Origin: GCA-2683825 sp965662355
Lineage (GTDB): Bacteria > Planctomycetota > UBA1135 > GCA-002686595
Direction: 5' to 3'
NCBI GenBank assembly: GCA_965662355.1
Contig: CBFIHP010000005.1
Span: forward strand, 1 to 64,000
DNA: 64,000 bases
The notes below the pieces were generated by a model. It was given only the letters and a program-made list of their open reading frames with translations, had not been told where the DNA came from and searched no databases. The translations under genes and the position numbers were made by a program. The first letter of the stretch is position 1. Every line of letters begins with the position of its first letter. This document shows, piece after piece, positions 35,593 through 44,198 of this stretch.

Positions 35593-35627
35593 ATGGCCCA
35601 CGACGCCCTGGGCGTTCTGTGGGCCAT
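35593..35627. repeat. Nested hairpin downstream of the exported TPR-like gene
   Basis: Arms ATGGCCCAC (35593-35601) and GTGGGCCAT (35619-35627) enclose a smaller palindrome (ACGCCC/GGGCGT). It lies 20 bp after the stop at 35573 and 14 bp before the classical terminator. It may reinforce termination or protect the 3' end. Confidence 0.5.
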
Positions 35628-35640
35628 GGGAAAGATGACA

Positions 35641-35669
35641 AGAGCCGTCCTGGACGGCTCTTCTTTTTT
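35641..35669 (+). terminator. Rho-independent terminator after the exported TPR-like gene
   Basis: A 9-bp perfect stem AGAGCCGTC/GACGGCTCT (35641-35649, 35653-35661) with a 3-base loop and TTCTTTTTT. Strong and correctly oriented. Confidence 0.9.
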
Positions 35670-35834
35670 GTGTGGCTTATTTCGGTGATTTCTCGCCGGA
35701 CCAACCGCGTCCCGATTTCTCCACACGAAAAGCCGCCGTGACCCTTGTGCCCGGCCGCCCGTCCGATCCTCGCGTTCCTTTTTCCTCGTGCTGTAGCCAC
35801 GACGGGGGAACGCCTGTGGACACCGGAACGAAGT

Positions 35835-35839
35835 GGAGG
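35835..35839 (+). promoter_or_regulatory. Ribosome-binding site of the sigma-factor gene
   Basis: GGAGG lies seven bases before the ATG at 35847 and decides the start among several in-frame choices. Confidence 0.7.
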
Positions 35840-35846
35840 CATTCCC

Positions 35847-36446
35847 ATGGTGCGGACGGCGGCACAAGCAACGCTGGCGAGGGACTGGAGCGGGTTGGAG
35901 GAATTGCGAAGGGATCTGCGCGCTTTCCTTGCGCGGAAGTGCGCGGATGAAAACGAGCTCGAGGACATCATCCACGAGACCTACCTGCGCGCGGCGCGCT
36001 ACCGCACGGGCTCCCAGCCAGTGCGTCTGCGCTCGTGGCTGCTGAGTATCGCGCGCAACGTTCTGCTCGACCGACGCAAGTACAAGGAGCGCTTCTCCAG
36101 CTTGAACGACTCCGAGCCCGAGCTCGAGTGGAACGGGGATCACGAAGAAGCCGGAGAACCCGAGGAGCGCTATCAGCTCGGTCGTTGGAGTCTCGACCGC
36201 GAGGCCGCGACACACCACCTGTCCCTCGCCCTCTGCAACCTGCGGGAAGGGGACAGGCGCGTGCTGCGCTCCTTCTACGCTGGGGGTGAGGACTCTCGTG
36301 CGACGGCCCGTGACTGTGCGATTCCGCCACACCTGGTCAAGATCCGACTGTTTCGGGCCCGCAAGAGGCTCCTGAAAGCGCTGCGGAGGCACCTGGCCCT
36401 GAGTTTTGGTGTCGAACCCCGGGTTCTGGGCGGGAGCGCTCGATGA
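35847..36446 (+). CDS. Sigma-70 family RNA polymerase sigma factor (ECF-like)
   Basis: A 199-residue ECF-type sigma factor. I chose the ATG at 35847 because it has a good GGAGG seven bases ahead (35835-35839); earlier starts add only unlike sequence. Region 2 is recognisable (DENELEDIIHETYLRAARYR, RLRSWLLSIARNVLLDRRK) and region 4 follows (LREGDRRVLRSFYAGGEDSRATARDCAIPPHLVKIRLFRARKRLLKALRRH). The gene overlaps the next by ATGA. Anti-sigma partner is not obvious; the coupled TPR protein might relate to regulation. Confidence 0.87.
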   Translation: MVRTAAQATLARDWSGLEELRRDLRAFLARKCADENELEDIIHETYLRAARYRTGSQPVRLRSWLLSIARNVLLDRRKYKERFSSLNDSEPELEWNGDHEEAGEPEERYQLGRWSLDREAATHHLSLALCNLREGDRRVLRSFYAGGEDSRATARDCAIPPHLVKIRLFRARKRLLKALRRHLALSFGVEPRVLGGSAR

Positions 36447-37291
36447 TGTTGCTCTCGTGGAAGCCTGCGAGGGCCGTACTTCTCGCCATGACGCTTTTCT
36501 TCGCCGGGATACCGCTGAGCTCACAGTCTCCGCGACCGGCGAAGGAGCTCGAGCGTTTCGTCCCGCGCATGCACGATGCAAAGGGACAGATCGACCATGC
36601 GCGACGCCTGAAACGCAAAGTTTATTCCCAACCGAAGGAATCCCGTGACTTCTGGCGCAAGTTAGCGGTCGAGGCGTACCAAGCCGTGCGCGTTTTTCAC
36701 GCCGAAGATCGCAAGCGTTCCGTCGAAGCGTCCTTTCGCGCCGGTGAATTGTTGCGCTCGGGTGGTTTGCACGAGAGCGCGCTCCAAGAGTTCACTTGGG
36801 CCTCTCGTGCCCGTCTGGGCGCTTTTTCAACGCGTGCGATGCTCGAAATCGGACACATTCACCGTCGTGAACGGGCACATCGTCGTGCGCTGGACGCTTA
36901 CCTGGATGTTGCGGCCGATGCAAGAGCCGATGCGCCACATCGCGATGATGCGTGGTTGTGGGCGGGCCACATTTGGAGGCGCGATGGACGAACCGATGAC
37001 GCGCGTGGTGCGTGGAGACGTGTTGCAGAACGCGGTCAGGATCCCCTGGATCGTATTCGCGCCTTCGACTTGCTCGGCGAGTTGTGGCTCGTGCAAGAGG
37101 ACATCGAGGCGGCGTGTGGCGTGTTGAACGAGTGCTTGCAAGCACTTGCAGAAGCCGCACTCGAAGAGACCCGCAATGGTGAACGAGTACGAAACGCTCT
37201 CTTGCGAATGCGATTGGTGGAACAACTACCGCGCGCTATCGCAAGCAGAAACATCTCAAGCAGAGAGGCAGGAACTTCGAGAAACCCTTGA
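36443..37291 (+). CDS. Exported or anchored TPR-like protein
   Basis: A 282-residue protein. Its ATG at 36443 overlaps the sigma factor stop by four bases. A hydrophobic N-terminus (about 9-27, ending near PLSSQS) is a signal peptide or anchor. The remaining sequence is helical with TPR-like repeats (FWRKLAVEAYQAVRVFHAED, RSVEASFRAGELLRSGGLHESALQEF, RALDAYLDVAADARADAPHRDDAWLWAGHIWRRDGR). No enzyme motif. Coupling to the sigma factor suggests it might sense or hold it (inference). Confidence 0.77.
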   Translation: MMLLSWKPARAVLLAMTLFFAGIPLSSQSPRPAKELERFVPRMHDAKGQIDHARRLKRKVYSQPKESRDFWRKLAVEAYQAVRVFHAEDRKRSVEASFRAGELLRSGGLHESALQEFTWASRARLGAFSTRAMLEIGHIHRRERAHRRALDAYLDVAADARADAPHRDDAWLWAGHIWRRDGRTDDARGAWRRVAERGQDPLDRIRAFDLLGELWLVQEDIEAACGVLNECLQALAEAALEETRNGERVRNALLRMRLVEQLPRAIASRNISSREAGTSRNP

Positions 37292-37477
37292 CAAGATGAA
37301 GCGATTGTTTCATCGAAGCGCATAGAGCCCGAGCGGGTTCGGTCATTGGAGGACGTTGAGTTCGTGTTTTCAGGGTCAATGTGTTTGGCCCGCACCTCAG
37401 CGAAACCCTTTGATTTCGGGTTTCACTACGACATCGAAGGGCGCTCAACCCGCGAGGCGTCCACCGAACAGGGCGGC

Positions 37478-37548
37478 CGGGTTTGGTTTCTGACCAAACC
37501 CGACCGTCCTTTCTCTTTGAATCGCGCACGTTTTTTGGAGAAAAAACG
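37478..37548 (+). terminator. Tandem hairpins, likely terminator of the sigma/TPR operon
   Basis: Two perfect hairpins, the first 10 bp and the second 8 bp, lie 190-260 bp after the TPR gene stop, with T-rich sequence following each (CCTTTCTCTTTG and GGATTTTTTT). Distance is long for a terminator of that gene, so a separate transcript is possible. Confidence 0.5.
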
Positions 37549-37663
37549 GGGCTGCGTTGGATTTTTTTAATCGCAAAAATTCGGGTGGCTTCCCGATTTC
37601 GCAGAAGTTGGCCTGACTCCGTTCCCGCAGCCTTCGTCCGCGACCCAAACGAGTGCGGAGATA

Positions 37664-37700
37664 CGAAAAAGCCCGGCGTGGACCGCTCCACACCGGGCTT
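37664..37700 (-). terminator. Rho-independent terminator of the UDP-glucose dehydrogenase gene
   Basis: A 14-bp, nearly perfect stem (37669-37682 / 37687-37700, one mismatch) with a 4-base loop, followed on the minus strand by TTTCG, 20 bp beyond the stop. Confidence 0.87.
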
Positions 37701-37719
37701 CGAGGCGAGTTTCCTCCCG

Positions 37720-39021
37720 CTACGTTCCGATGGCGTAGTACGTGAAGCCCATGCGCTCCAAGACCTTGCGTGAGTAGATGTTACGACCGTCGAAGATGAG
37801 GGCGGTGTTCATCGACTCCTTGAGTTTTTCAAAATCGGGCCGGCGAAACTTGTTCCATTCCGTGACCAGGATCAGGCCGTCGGTGTCCTTGACCGCATCC
37901 ATGGAGGACTTGGCGTAGCTGATGCGATCGCCCAGGTAGTGATCCTTGCACTCCTGCATGGCTTCGGGGTCGAAGGCCACGACGGAGGCGCCGTCCTTGA
38001 GCAAGCGATCGATCACGACGACGGCGGGGGCTTCGCGCATGTCGTCCGTGTTGGGTTTGAACGCCAGGCCCCAGACGGCAAACTTCTTGCCGGCCAGATC
38101 GCCCTTGAAGTGCACCTTCACCTGGTCGTAGAGCAGGCGCTTCTGGGTTTCGTTGACCTCTTCGACGGCTTTCAGCACCCGGAAATCGTAGTTGTTGTCT
38201 TCCGCGGTCTTCACGATGGCCTTGACGTCCTTCGGGAAGCACGAGCCACCGTAGCCGAGGCCGGCGAACAGGAAGCGGGAGCCGATACGGCCGTCGGAAC
38301 CGATGCCCTTGCGTACGAGGTCGACGTTGGCGCCCACGGCGCTGCAGATGTTGGCGATCTCGTTCATGAAGGAGATCCGCGTGGCGAGCATCGCGTTGGC
38401 GGCGTACTTCGTCAGCTCGGCGGAGGGAACGTCCATGTGGATGATCGGGTTGCCGGTGCGTACGAACGGAGCGTACAGCTCGTCCATGACCTCCGCTGCG
38501 CGCGGGTTCTCGGAGCCGATGACCACGCGATCGGGCTTGAGGAAGTCGTCGATGGCTGCTCCCTCCTTGAGGAACTCGGGGTTCGAGACCACGTCGAAGG
38601 GGTGGTCCGTGACGGCCTTCATCGCTTCCTTGACCTTGTTGGCCGTGCCCACGGGCACCGTCGACTTGTCGACCACGACGACATAGCCCTGCATGTTCCT
38701 GGCGACGGTGCGTGCGGCTTCGAGGACGTACTTGAGATCCGCGCTGCCATCTTCACCCGGAGGCGTGCCTACCGCGATGAAAGCGACCTCGGCGTCGGGG
38801 ATCGCCTCGTTGTAGTCGGTCGTGAACCTGAGGCGCCCGTCGGCGACGTTGCGTCGCATCAGCTCCTCGAGCCCCGGCTCGTAGATCGGGACCTCCCCAT
38901 CCCGCAGACGGCGAACCTTCTCTTCGTCGATGTCGACGCAGATGACCGTGTTACCGCTTTCCGCGAAGCAAGTGCCGGCAACCAGGCCGACGTATCCAGT
39001 TCCAATGACTGCGATTCTCAT
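37720..39021 (-). CDS. ugd: UDP-glucose 6-dehydrogenase
   Basis: UDP-glucose dehydrogenase, 433 residues, oxidises UDP-glucose to UDP-glucuronate for exopolysaccharide or glycan precursor supply. The Rossmann motif GTGYVGLVAG (8-17), VGTPPGEDGSADL, STVPVGT and NPEFLKEG are present; the catalytic cysteine is Cys261 in GYGGSCFPKD. The C-terminal domain has WGLAFKPNTDDMREAP, all as in the UDPGDH family. Ends in its own terminator. Likely supplies a sugar nucleotide for the flippase gene's product (inference). Confidence 0.95.
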   Translation of the reverse strand: MRIAVIGTGYVGLVAGTCFAESGNTVICVDIDEEKVRRLRDGEVPIYEPGLEELMRRNVADGRLRFTTDYNEAIPDAEVAFIAVGTPPGEDGSADLKYVLEAARTVARNMQGYVVVVDKSTVPVGTANKVKEAMKAVTDHPFDVVSNPEFLKEGAAIDDFLKPDRVVIGSENPRAAEVMDELYAPFVRTGNPIIHMDVPSAELTKYAANAMLATRISFMNEIANICSAVGANVDLVRKGIGSDGRIGSRFLFAGLGYGGSCFPKDVKAIVKTAEDNNYDFRVLKAVEEVNETQKRLLYDQVKVHFKGDLAGKKFAVWGLAFKPNTDDMREAPAVVVIDRLLKDGASVVAFDPEAMQECKDHYLGDRISYAKSSMDAVKDTDGLILVTEWNKFRRPDFEKLKESMNTALIFDGRNIYSRKVLERMGFTYYAIGT

Positions 39022-39196
39022 GATGGGAAGTAGTTAGGGGGGCGCCGGTTAGGAACGATTGTCCGGTTTTTCAGGGGGGCCGGAACAAAACTTCCTCGGA
39101 CACTTCTGGTCTCCAGGTGGAGCCAAAAAGCACCGCAGGATACCTTGTCGGCCGGAACCCGCTACCAAGAGACTCTCAGCCTCTGTGGTCGGGGTC

Positions 39197-39272
39197 GGGC
39201 GATTAACTCAGTGGCTAGAGTGCGTCCCTTACAAGGATGAAGTCGGGGGTTCGAATCCCTCATCGCCCACCA
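39197..39272 (+). tRNA. tRNA-Val (UAC)
   Basis: A complete cloverleaf of 76 nt with encoded CCA. Acceptor arms GGGCGAT/ATCGCCC, D stem ACTC/GAGT, anticodon stem CGTCC/GGATG around loop CTTACAA (anticodon TAC, so valine), T stem GGGGG/CCCTC with the TTCGAAT loop. The D arm (AGTGGCTA) is slightly unusual but fits. The flippase stop codon begins two bases after the CCA on the other strand. Confidence 0.95.
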
Positions 39273-39273
39273 T

Positions 39274-40839
39274 CTACTCCCGGCCGATGCGCCGCAGGAA
39301 CCAACTTCGAAAGCGCTCGCGCTCGGCAGTGGCCAGGACCCGGCTCCAGAGGAGCCCCAGGCAGGCCAGGTAGAAGACGGCCTTGATCGGGACCGAGTAC
39401 CACATCGTCAACGCCCCTTCGGCCTCCAGGCCATCGATCCAGAGCGAGAAGGCCCCGCCAGCCACGACGCAGGTGAAAATGCCCGCCAGGCGCCGAATCT
39501 CGAAGGGTACCTGGGACTCTGCGCGGGCCGCGATGACCATCAGGATAGCGATCACGGCGAACGTGATCAGCGTCGCGATGGCCGCGCCTACGAAGCCGTA
39601 GATGGGGATCAGATACACGTTGGCGATCAGGTTCACGGCCACGGCGGCGATGTTGATCGTGAAGATGCGTCCGGTGCGTTTCGAGATGAAGAGCACCGTC
39701 TGGGCCACGTGGTAGAGCGCCCAGAAGACATAGCCACACGCGATCCATGGAATGGCCTTGTAGGCGATCCAGAATCCTGGCCGGCCGGCAAGCAGAATGG
39801 CTCCCTGGCGCCCGAAGAGGATCACCCCCAGGCTGGCGCAGGCGATGGTCAGAACGGCATAGGTTCCGACGCGTGCGATCAGGGCCGAGCGCTCCTTTGC
39901 GTTCTCGATCCCGAAGATCCAGGGCTGCCAGATCTGGATGAACGGCCCCAGCAGCATGTTCGTCACGAGAAATGCGATCTTGTAGCCGTGTCCGTAGATG
40001 CCGGTGATCGTCTGTCCCTGGTCTCCCGAGAGTTCGAGCAGCAGCCGGCGGTCCGCGAAATGCAGGATCAGCTGGCAGATTCCCACGGGAACGAGGGGGC
40101 CGGCATAGGCCAGGATCGGCTGCAGGACCTTCCAGTCGAAACGCGGCTTCAGCGAGAAGAGCATCCACCCACAGAGCCCGAGGGTCGTGAGGCTCTCACC
40201 GATCAGCATGCTCAAGAGGAAGCCGTAGACCCCCAGCTGGAAGTGCCCGATGAAGAGGAAGTTGAACCCCACCTCGACCAGCAGTTTCGCCGTCTGGATC
40301 GTGGTGAACGCACCGGAGCGCTTGAGGATCTGCAGGTAGTAGAACCCCGACATCGAGGTCATCTGGAAGGGGATCAGGATCAGCGTGATCGTGAGGATCC
40401 GCCCCAGTTCGCTCGTCGTGATCTCACCGCCGCGTCCGAGCATGGGCGTGACCAGGTGAGGGCTGAAAAAGAGCGCGATGCCGCAAACCACCCAGGCAAT
40501 GGCCCCGATGAGAAGCGTCGAGGAAGTGACCACACGCGCCCGATCGGCGGGGTCTTTGTGGTCGTAATAGAAGCGGACCATCGCGCCCAGGATGTTGATC
40601 CCGAGCAGCTGCTGGAGGGCGATCAACCAGAAGTCGACCGTCTCCTTGACCCCCACTCCCGGCTCGCCCAGCCAGATCGTGTAGAGCCGGTGCATTCCGA
40701 CCGAGATCAACTGACGCAGGAACGGGGCCGCGCTGTAGATCGCCGAGTGCCGCAGGAGACCGCCCAGGGGGCGGTCGTCCGCGTTGATTTCAGGCTCGGC
40801 GGGCGTGCTGGTCACGTCGCTGGACACGTCGCTGGGCAT
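39274..40839 (-). CDS. Wzx-like polysaccharide flippase (MOP superfamily)
   Basis: A 521-residue polytopic protein of the polysaccharide transporter (PST) type, with about 12-14 membrane helices. Features: LGGLLRHSAIYSAAPFLRQLISVGM near the start, SGFYYLQILKRSGAFTTIQTAK, AGPLVPVGICQLIL and IPIYGFVGAAIATLITF, all typical of oligosaccharide flippases. It probably moves lipid-linked sugar repeat units across the inner membrane. Its stop (39274-39276) almost abuts the tRNA-Val. UDP-glucose dehydrogenase lies nearby in the same direction. Confidence 0.92.
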   Translation of the reverse strand: MPSDVSSDVTSTPAEPEINADDRPLGGLLRHSAIYSAAPFLRQLISVGMHRLYTIWLGEPGVGVKETVDFWLIALQQLLGINILGAMVRFYYDHKDPADRARVVTSSTLLIGAIAWVVCGIALFFSPHLVTPMLGRGGEITTSELGRILTITLILIPFQMTSMSGFYYLQILKRSGAFTTIQTAKLLVEVGFNFLFIGHFQLGVYGFLLSMLIGESLTTLGLCGWMLFSLKPRFDWKVLQPILAYAGPLVPVGICQLILHFADRRLLLELSGDQGQTITGIYGHGYKIAFLVTNMLLGPFIQIWQPWIFGIENAKERSALIARVGTYAVLTIACASLGVILFGRQGAILLAGRPGFWIAYKAIPWIACGYVFWALYHVAQTVLFISKRTGRIFTINIAAVAVNLIANVYLIPIYGFVGAAIATLITFAVIAILMVIAARAESQVPFEIRRLAGIFTCVVAGGAFSLWIDGLEAEGALTMWYSVPIKAVFYLACLGLLWSRVLATAERERFRSWFLRRIGRE

Positions 40840-40925
40840 CGGGGGAGGATACGGGCCGCTCGTGGCCTGGATAGGGGAAGAGCTTGTCGTAGTGGGACTT
40901 CGTCCGGCAGCTGCCCCCGGTAGGC

Positions 40926-42131
40926 CTACTTCTCGAGTTTTCTCACGAGAAAGACCCGTCGACCCGGGTCGAGTCGGGCTGCGATCACGAGCCCCTGGGC
41001 CTTGCCCTTGCCCTTCATGCGCGCGGCCAGCTCGTCGGAGGATTCGGACAGGCCGCGCTTCTTGACGACGAGAGGGCCGATCCCGTGCTCGTTCAGCATG
41101 GCCCGCACCCGTTTCCTGTCCAGTGGGACGGAATCCAGCACCGCGTAGAAGGAAGCGGCCAGGGGGAGGCGGTCGGGACGTTTGTTCAGGCCCAGGTAGC
41201 CCAGATCGCTCGCCAGCGGGGCCGCGGCGAGCGGATATGCGAAGGCCCCGAGGAGACCGGCCGCGATCAGCGCGGGATCCGGATCCGCAAGATAGGGGAT
41301 CGTGACCGCCGCGTCGGGATCGAGGGCCGGGACCTCCCGGTCGACCACCCCCGTGTGCACCTCCAGCTGGTCACCGCGCAGGATGACCGCCCTGCGCCCT
41401 CCTGGGCCGGCGAGGGCGCCCGTCCACAGGCACAGCTCCTTCAGCTCACCATCCACACTGATCCACTCGAACGAGCGTCGGAGCTCGTCGGGTAGGCCCA
41501 GAGAGGACGGAACCAGGGCCGGTGGGAGCTTCACGCAGGCCCCCTTGCAAGAGCTCAAGAGTGGCAGGAGCCCGTCCCAGGCGGGGGACCAGCGCGCCGG
41601 ATCCAGCGAACGTCGTGGGCCAGCCCGCGGGCCACCCGGTCGATCCCCGGTGCGCCGATCAGGATCGACGAAGAGCCACTCCATGTCCTGCGGGGCCAGC
41701 TCCTGGAGCTCCCCCTCGACCACTTCGGTCGTGCATTCCGGTATCGATGCGAGGTTGGCTCGCAGGAGCCGAGCCGTGTGCGGGTCTCGCTCCACGCAGC
41801 GCAAGCGCACGCCCGCGCGGACTAGCTCCAGGGCATCACCACCGATTCCGGCGGTGCCGTCGGTGACCCATTCGTCCCTGGCGATCATTGCGAAACGGTG
41901 GGCCCGATACTCTGCCACGCGTCGGTTCGTGGCCTGTTCCAGACCCTTGCGGCTCAACCAGAGCTTGTCCGGTTCGCGCAGCTTGCCCCGGGCACGACGC
42001 CGGGCCTGGGCCAGCTCCGCCAGCTGGCGAGCCTCCTCGGCGGGGACATGCCGCCGCAACCACTCGAGCTGGGCCAGGCCGTCCAGGCCCTCGGGGAGCT
42101 CCTCGAGCAGCCCCTCCCAGCGTGGATTCAT
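40926..42131 (-). CDS. Class I SAM-dependent methyltransferase with THUMP-like C-terminal domain
   Basis: A roughly 401-residue protein from the ATG at 42131; a longer frame to 42248 (or ATG 42161) is possible. The SAM fold has TDGTAGIGGDALELVRAG (about 100-117) and CVERDPHTARLL, then WLFVDPDRR. The C-terminal part (about 300-400) has the THUMP-like signature LGYLGLNKRPD, RVRAMLNEHGIGPLVVKKRGLS. The family is of unknown function, though an RNA methyltransferase is plausible. Confidence 0.87.
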   Translation of the reverse strand: MNPRWEGLLEELPEGLDGLAQLEWLRRHVPAEEARQLAELAQARRRARGKLREPDKLWLSRKGLEQATNRRVAEYRAHRFAMIARDEWVTDGTAGIGGDALELVRAGVRLRCVERDPHTARLLRANLASIPECTTEVVEGELQELAPQDMEWLFVDPDRRTGDRPGGPRAGPRRSLDPARWSPAWDGLLPLLSSCKGACVKLPPALVPSSLGLPDELRRSFEWISVDGELKELCLWTGALAGPGGRRAVILRGDQLEVHTGVVDREVPALDPDAAVTIPYLADPDPALIAAGLLGAFAYPLAAAPLASDLGYLGLNKRPDRLPLAASFYAVLDSVPLDRKRVRAMLNEHGIGPLVVKKRGLSESSDELAARMKGKGKAQGLVIAARLDPGRRVFLVRKLEK

Positions 42132-42315
42132 GGGAGCGGGGCCTGTGGTACTTATTCCCATATTTCGGAATGGATCCGGTGCGACCCCATATAATCCTTC
42201 GTTCCAGGCCTCTGGTGCCGAATAGGATCCAGGAAAAGAGGTCGCCACCTAGGCACAGCTCCGCCTCCCCCCTCGCTGACCCTCATCCCCATACCGTGAT
42301 CGGGAGTGTGACATC

Positions 42316-44196
42316 GTGAAGAGAATCCTGCTCATCGAGGACGATTATAGCGCGCAGCTTCTCTACCGGAATCGACTCGCCGATCTCGGATATGAGGTCG
42401 TGGCGGCGGATACCGGCGCAATGGGCCTGATGGAGGCCCGTGCTTCGAGGTTCGACCTGTTCCTGGTCGACGTCGATCTCGGTTCGGGAATCGATGGACT
42501 CGAGGTCTGCCGCAGGATCAAGGGGGTGCCGGAGCTCGTGGGCACTCCCGTGGTCCTGATCAGCGGTCACGTGAAGGCCTCTCAGGATCTCCACCGGGGC
42601 TACGAAGCCGGTTGCCAGGCCTTCCTCAAGAAGGGCGACTCCACGCTCGTGGAGGACACCGTGCGCGCCATGCTGCGGGTGAAGTCCCTCCAGGACGATC
42701 TGGCAGCCCAAAACCGTCTCCTGGAAGAGCAGAACTGGCGTCTGCAGGAGGCCCTCGCCCGCGGTGCGGATCTCGAGCATGCGCTGATCGAGTCCGAGTC
42801 CCGCCCGCCCGCTTCGCGCGCCTCCTGTCGTCCGGACGGCACGATCATCGTCGACGCGGACGGGATCTGTTGCCTCGCGGATCGCGGAGCTCGCCACCTC
42901 TTCGGTGTCGGTATGGAGGGCAAGCACCTGGCCTCGCTCCTGCCCGGTAGCGGTCTCGAGGCGGTCGTGCGCGACACGCGCAACGAGCCCCTGGATTATC
43001 GCTTCGAGTTCGCCGATCTCAGCGGTCGTCCGGCACGTTCGATCACGGCGAGCATCTATCCGATGTTGCCCTCCACGGTCTCCGGGGAGAACGGCCTGCG
43101 TGTGGTTTCCATCTACGACCGCGACTCCGGCCGCCTGGCAGCCGAGCTGTCCGCCGAGGGGCCCAGTTCCGACTCCATCGGTGGCGAACTCGGCATGCTG
43201 CGGGATGCGGCGCGCGTCGTCTTCCGCCCCGCGGCCCTCTTCGGCGATACGCTCCAGATTCGAAAGCTCCGTGAGCGCATCCCCGAGGTCGCTACGGGCA
43301 CCAAGAATGTCTGGCTGCGCGGCGAGGTCGGTACGGAACGTGGGCTGCTCGCCCGGATCCTGCACTACTCCGGCGAGCGCGTCGGCTCCTTCGTGCGGGT
43401 GGACTGCGCCTCCGTGTCCCCGGAGGTGCTGGAGCGCGAGATTCGCGGCTACGTCAAGGGTGCCTTTTCGGAAGCCAACGTGGATCGACCCGGCCTGCTA
43501 CTTCGGGCCCGCGGCGGAACGCTCTTCATCGAGAACGCCGAGGCCCTCGAAGCCAACCTCATCGACGAGCTCGAGCGAGTGGCGACCAAGGGTGTCGTGC
43601 GCCGCCTCGGCTCGAAGTCCGACGAACGTGTCGAAGCGCGCATCTGCTTCGCGACCTCGACGGAGATCGACGACGACCTCGTGCAGAAGTTCGACCGCTT
43701 CGGAGCGGTCGAGCTGACCCTACCGTGCCTGCGCCAGCGCCTGGAGGACATCGAGGAACTCGCGCGGCACTTCATCGACCGCTACTCGTCCCCGTCCCTG
43801 GAGCTCGGCCCCGACGTGATCTGGACTCTCTCCCAGTATTCGTGGCCCGGCAACACCGTCGAGCTTTCCAATTGCATTGAGACCGCAGTCCGCAACGCAG
43901 GAGGATCCACGATAGAGATCGCTGATCTACCTGCACCCTTGATCGCCATCCAAGCGAGAAGTGGAAGGGTCGATCAGATTCCGTCCATAGCGCCCACGGG
44001 AACCCCCTCCCCGGAACCGGCCGCGGAGTTCCAGTACGACACCGACGAAGACGGCCCGCTCCTCAAGCACTTCGAGAAGAAGGCCCTGCTCTTCGCCCTG
44101 CACCAAACCGGTGGGGACAAGTTGACGGCCGCCAAGCTCGCGGGCGTTGGCAAGAGCACGTTCTACCGCAAGCTGAAGACCCACGGCATCAAGTAG
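42316..44196 (+). CDS. NtrC-like response regulator with degenerate AAA+ domain
   Basis: A 626-residue regulator with the order receiver, PAS-like, AAA+-like, Fis-type HTH. The receiver (1-120) has Asp9/Asp10, the phosphoacceptor Asp52, Ser83 and Lys105, so it may be phosphorylated. A coiled coil and PAS-like segment follow (about 121-270). The AAA+ part has lost its motor: Walker A is GEVGTERG (336-343), without the Lys; the GAFTGA loop reads GAFSEA (382-387); Walker B is GGTLFIENAE (400-409) rather than a D-E pair. The C-terminal Fis-like HTH ends LTAAKLAGVGKSTFYRKLKTHGIK. It therefore cannot act as a normal sigma-54 activator. The start is GTG at 42316. Confidence 0.9.
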   Translation: MKRILLIEDDYSAQLLYRNRLADLGYEVVAADTGAMGLMEARASRFDLFLVDVDLGSGIDGLEVCRRIKGVPELVGTPVVLISGHVKASQDLHRGYEAGCQAFLKKGDSTLVEDTVRAMLRVKSLQDDLAAQNRLLEEQNWRLQEALARGADLEHALIESESRPPASRASCRPDGTIIVDADGICCLADRGARHLFGVGMEGKHLASLLPGSGLEAVVRDTRNEPLDYRFEFADLSGRPARSITASIYPMLPSTVSGENGLRVVSIYDRDSGRLAAELSAEGPSSDSIGGELGMLRDAARVVFRPAALFGDTLQIRKLRERIPEVATGTKNVWLRGEVGTERGLLARILHYSGERVGSFVRVDCASVSPEVLEREIRGYVKGAFSEANVDRPGLLLRARGGTLFIENAEALEANLIDELERVATKGVVRRLGSKSDERVEARICFATSTEIDDDLVQKFDRFGAVELTLPCLRQRLEDIEELARHFIDRYSSPSLELGPDVIWTLSQYSWPGNTVELSNCIETAVRNAGGSTIEIADLPAPLIAIQARSGRVDQIPSIAPTGTPSPEPAAEFQYDTDEDGPLLKHFEKKALLFALHQTGGDKLTAAKLAGVGKSTFYRKLKTHGIK

Positions 44197-44198
44197 CA

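Larger units (their letters stand above)
37292..37719. other. Intergenic region with two strong hairpins
   Basis: About 430 bp between the TPR gene and the UDP-glucose dehydrogenase. It has a 10-bp hairpin CGGGTTTGGT/ACCAAACCCG (37478-37502) followed by a T-rich stretch, a CGTTTTTT/AAAAAACG hairpin (37529-37548) followed by T7 at about 37562-37568, and the minus-strand terminator at 37664-37700. Base composition is poorer in G+C than nearby genes. I see no convincing protein gene; a small RNA is possible. Confidence 0.5.

Noticed and set aside
36744..37127. Overlapping plus-strand frame inside the TPR-like gene
   Set aside because: It is Cys/Arg-rich with no start signal, and the TPR frame has better composition and an N-terminal signal.
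39197..39272. tRNA gene considered as an attachment site for an integrated element
   Set aside because: No integrase, no direct repeat of the tRNA end, and neighbours are ordinary chromosomal genes.
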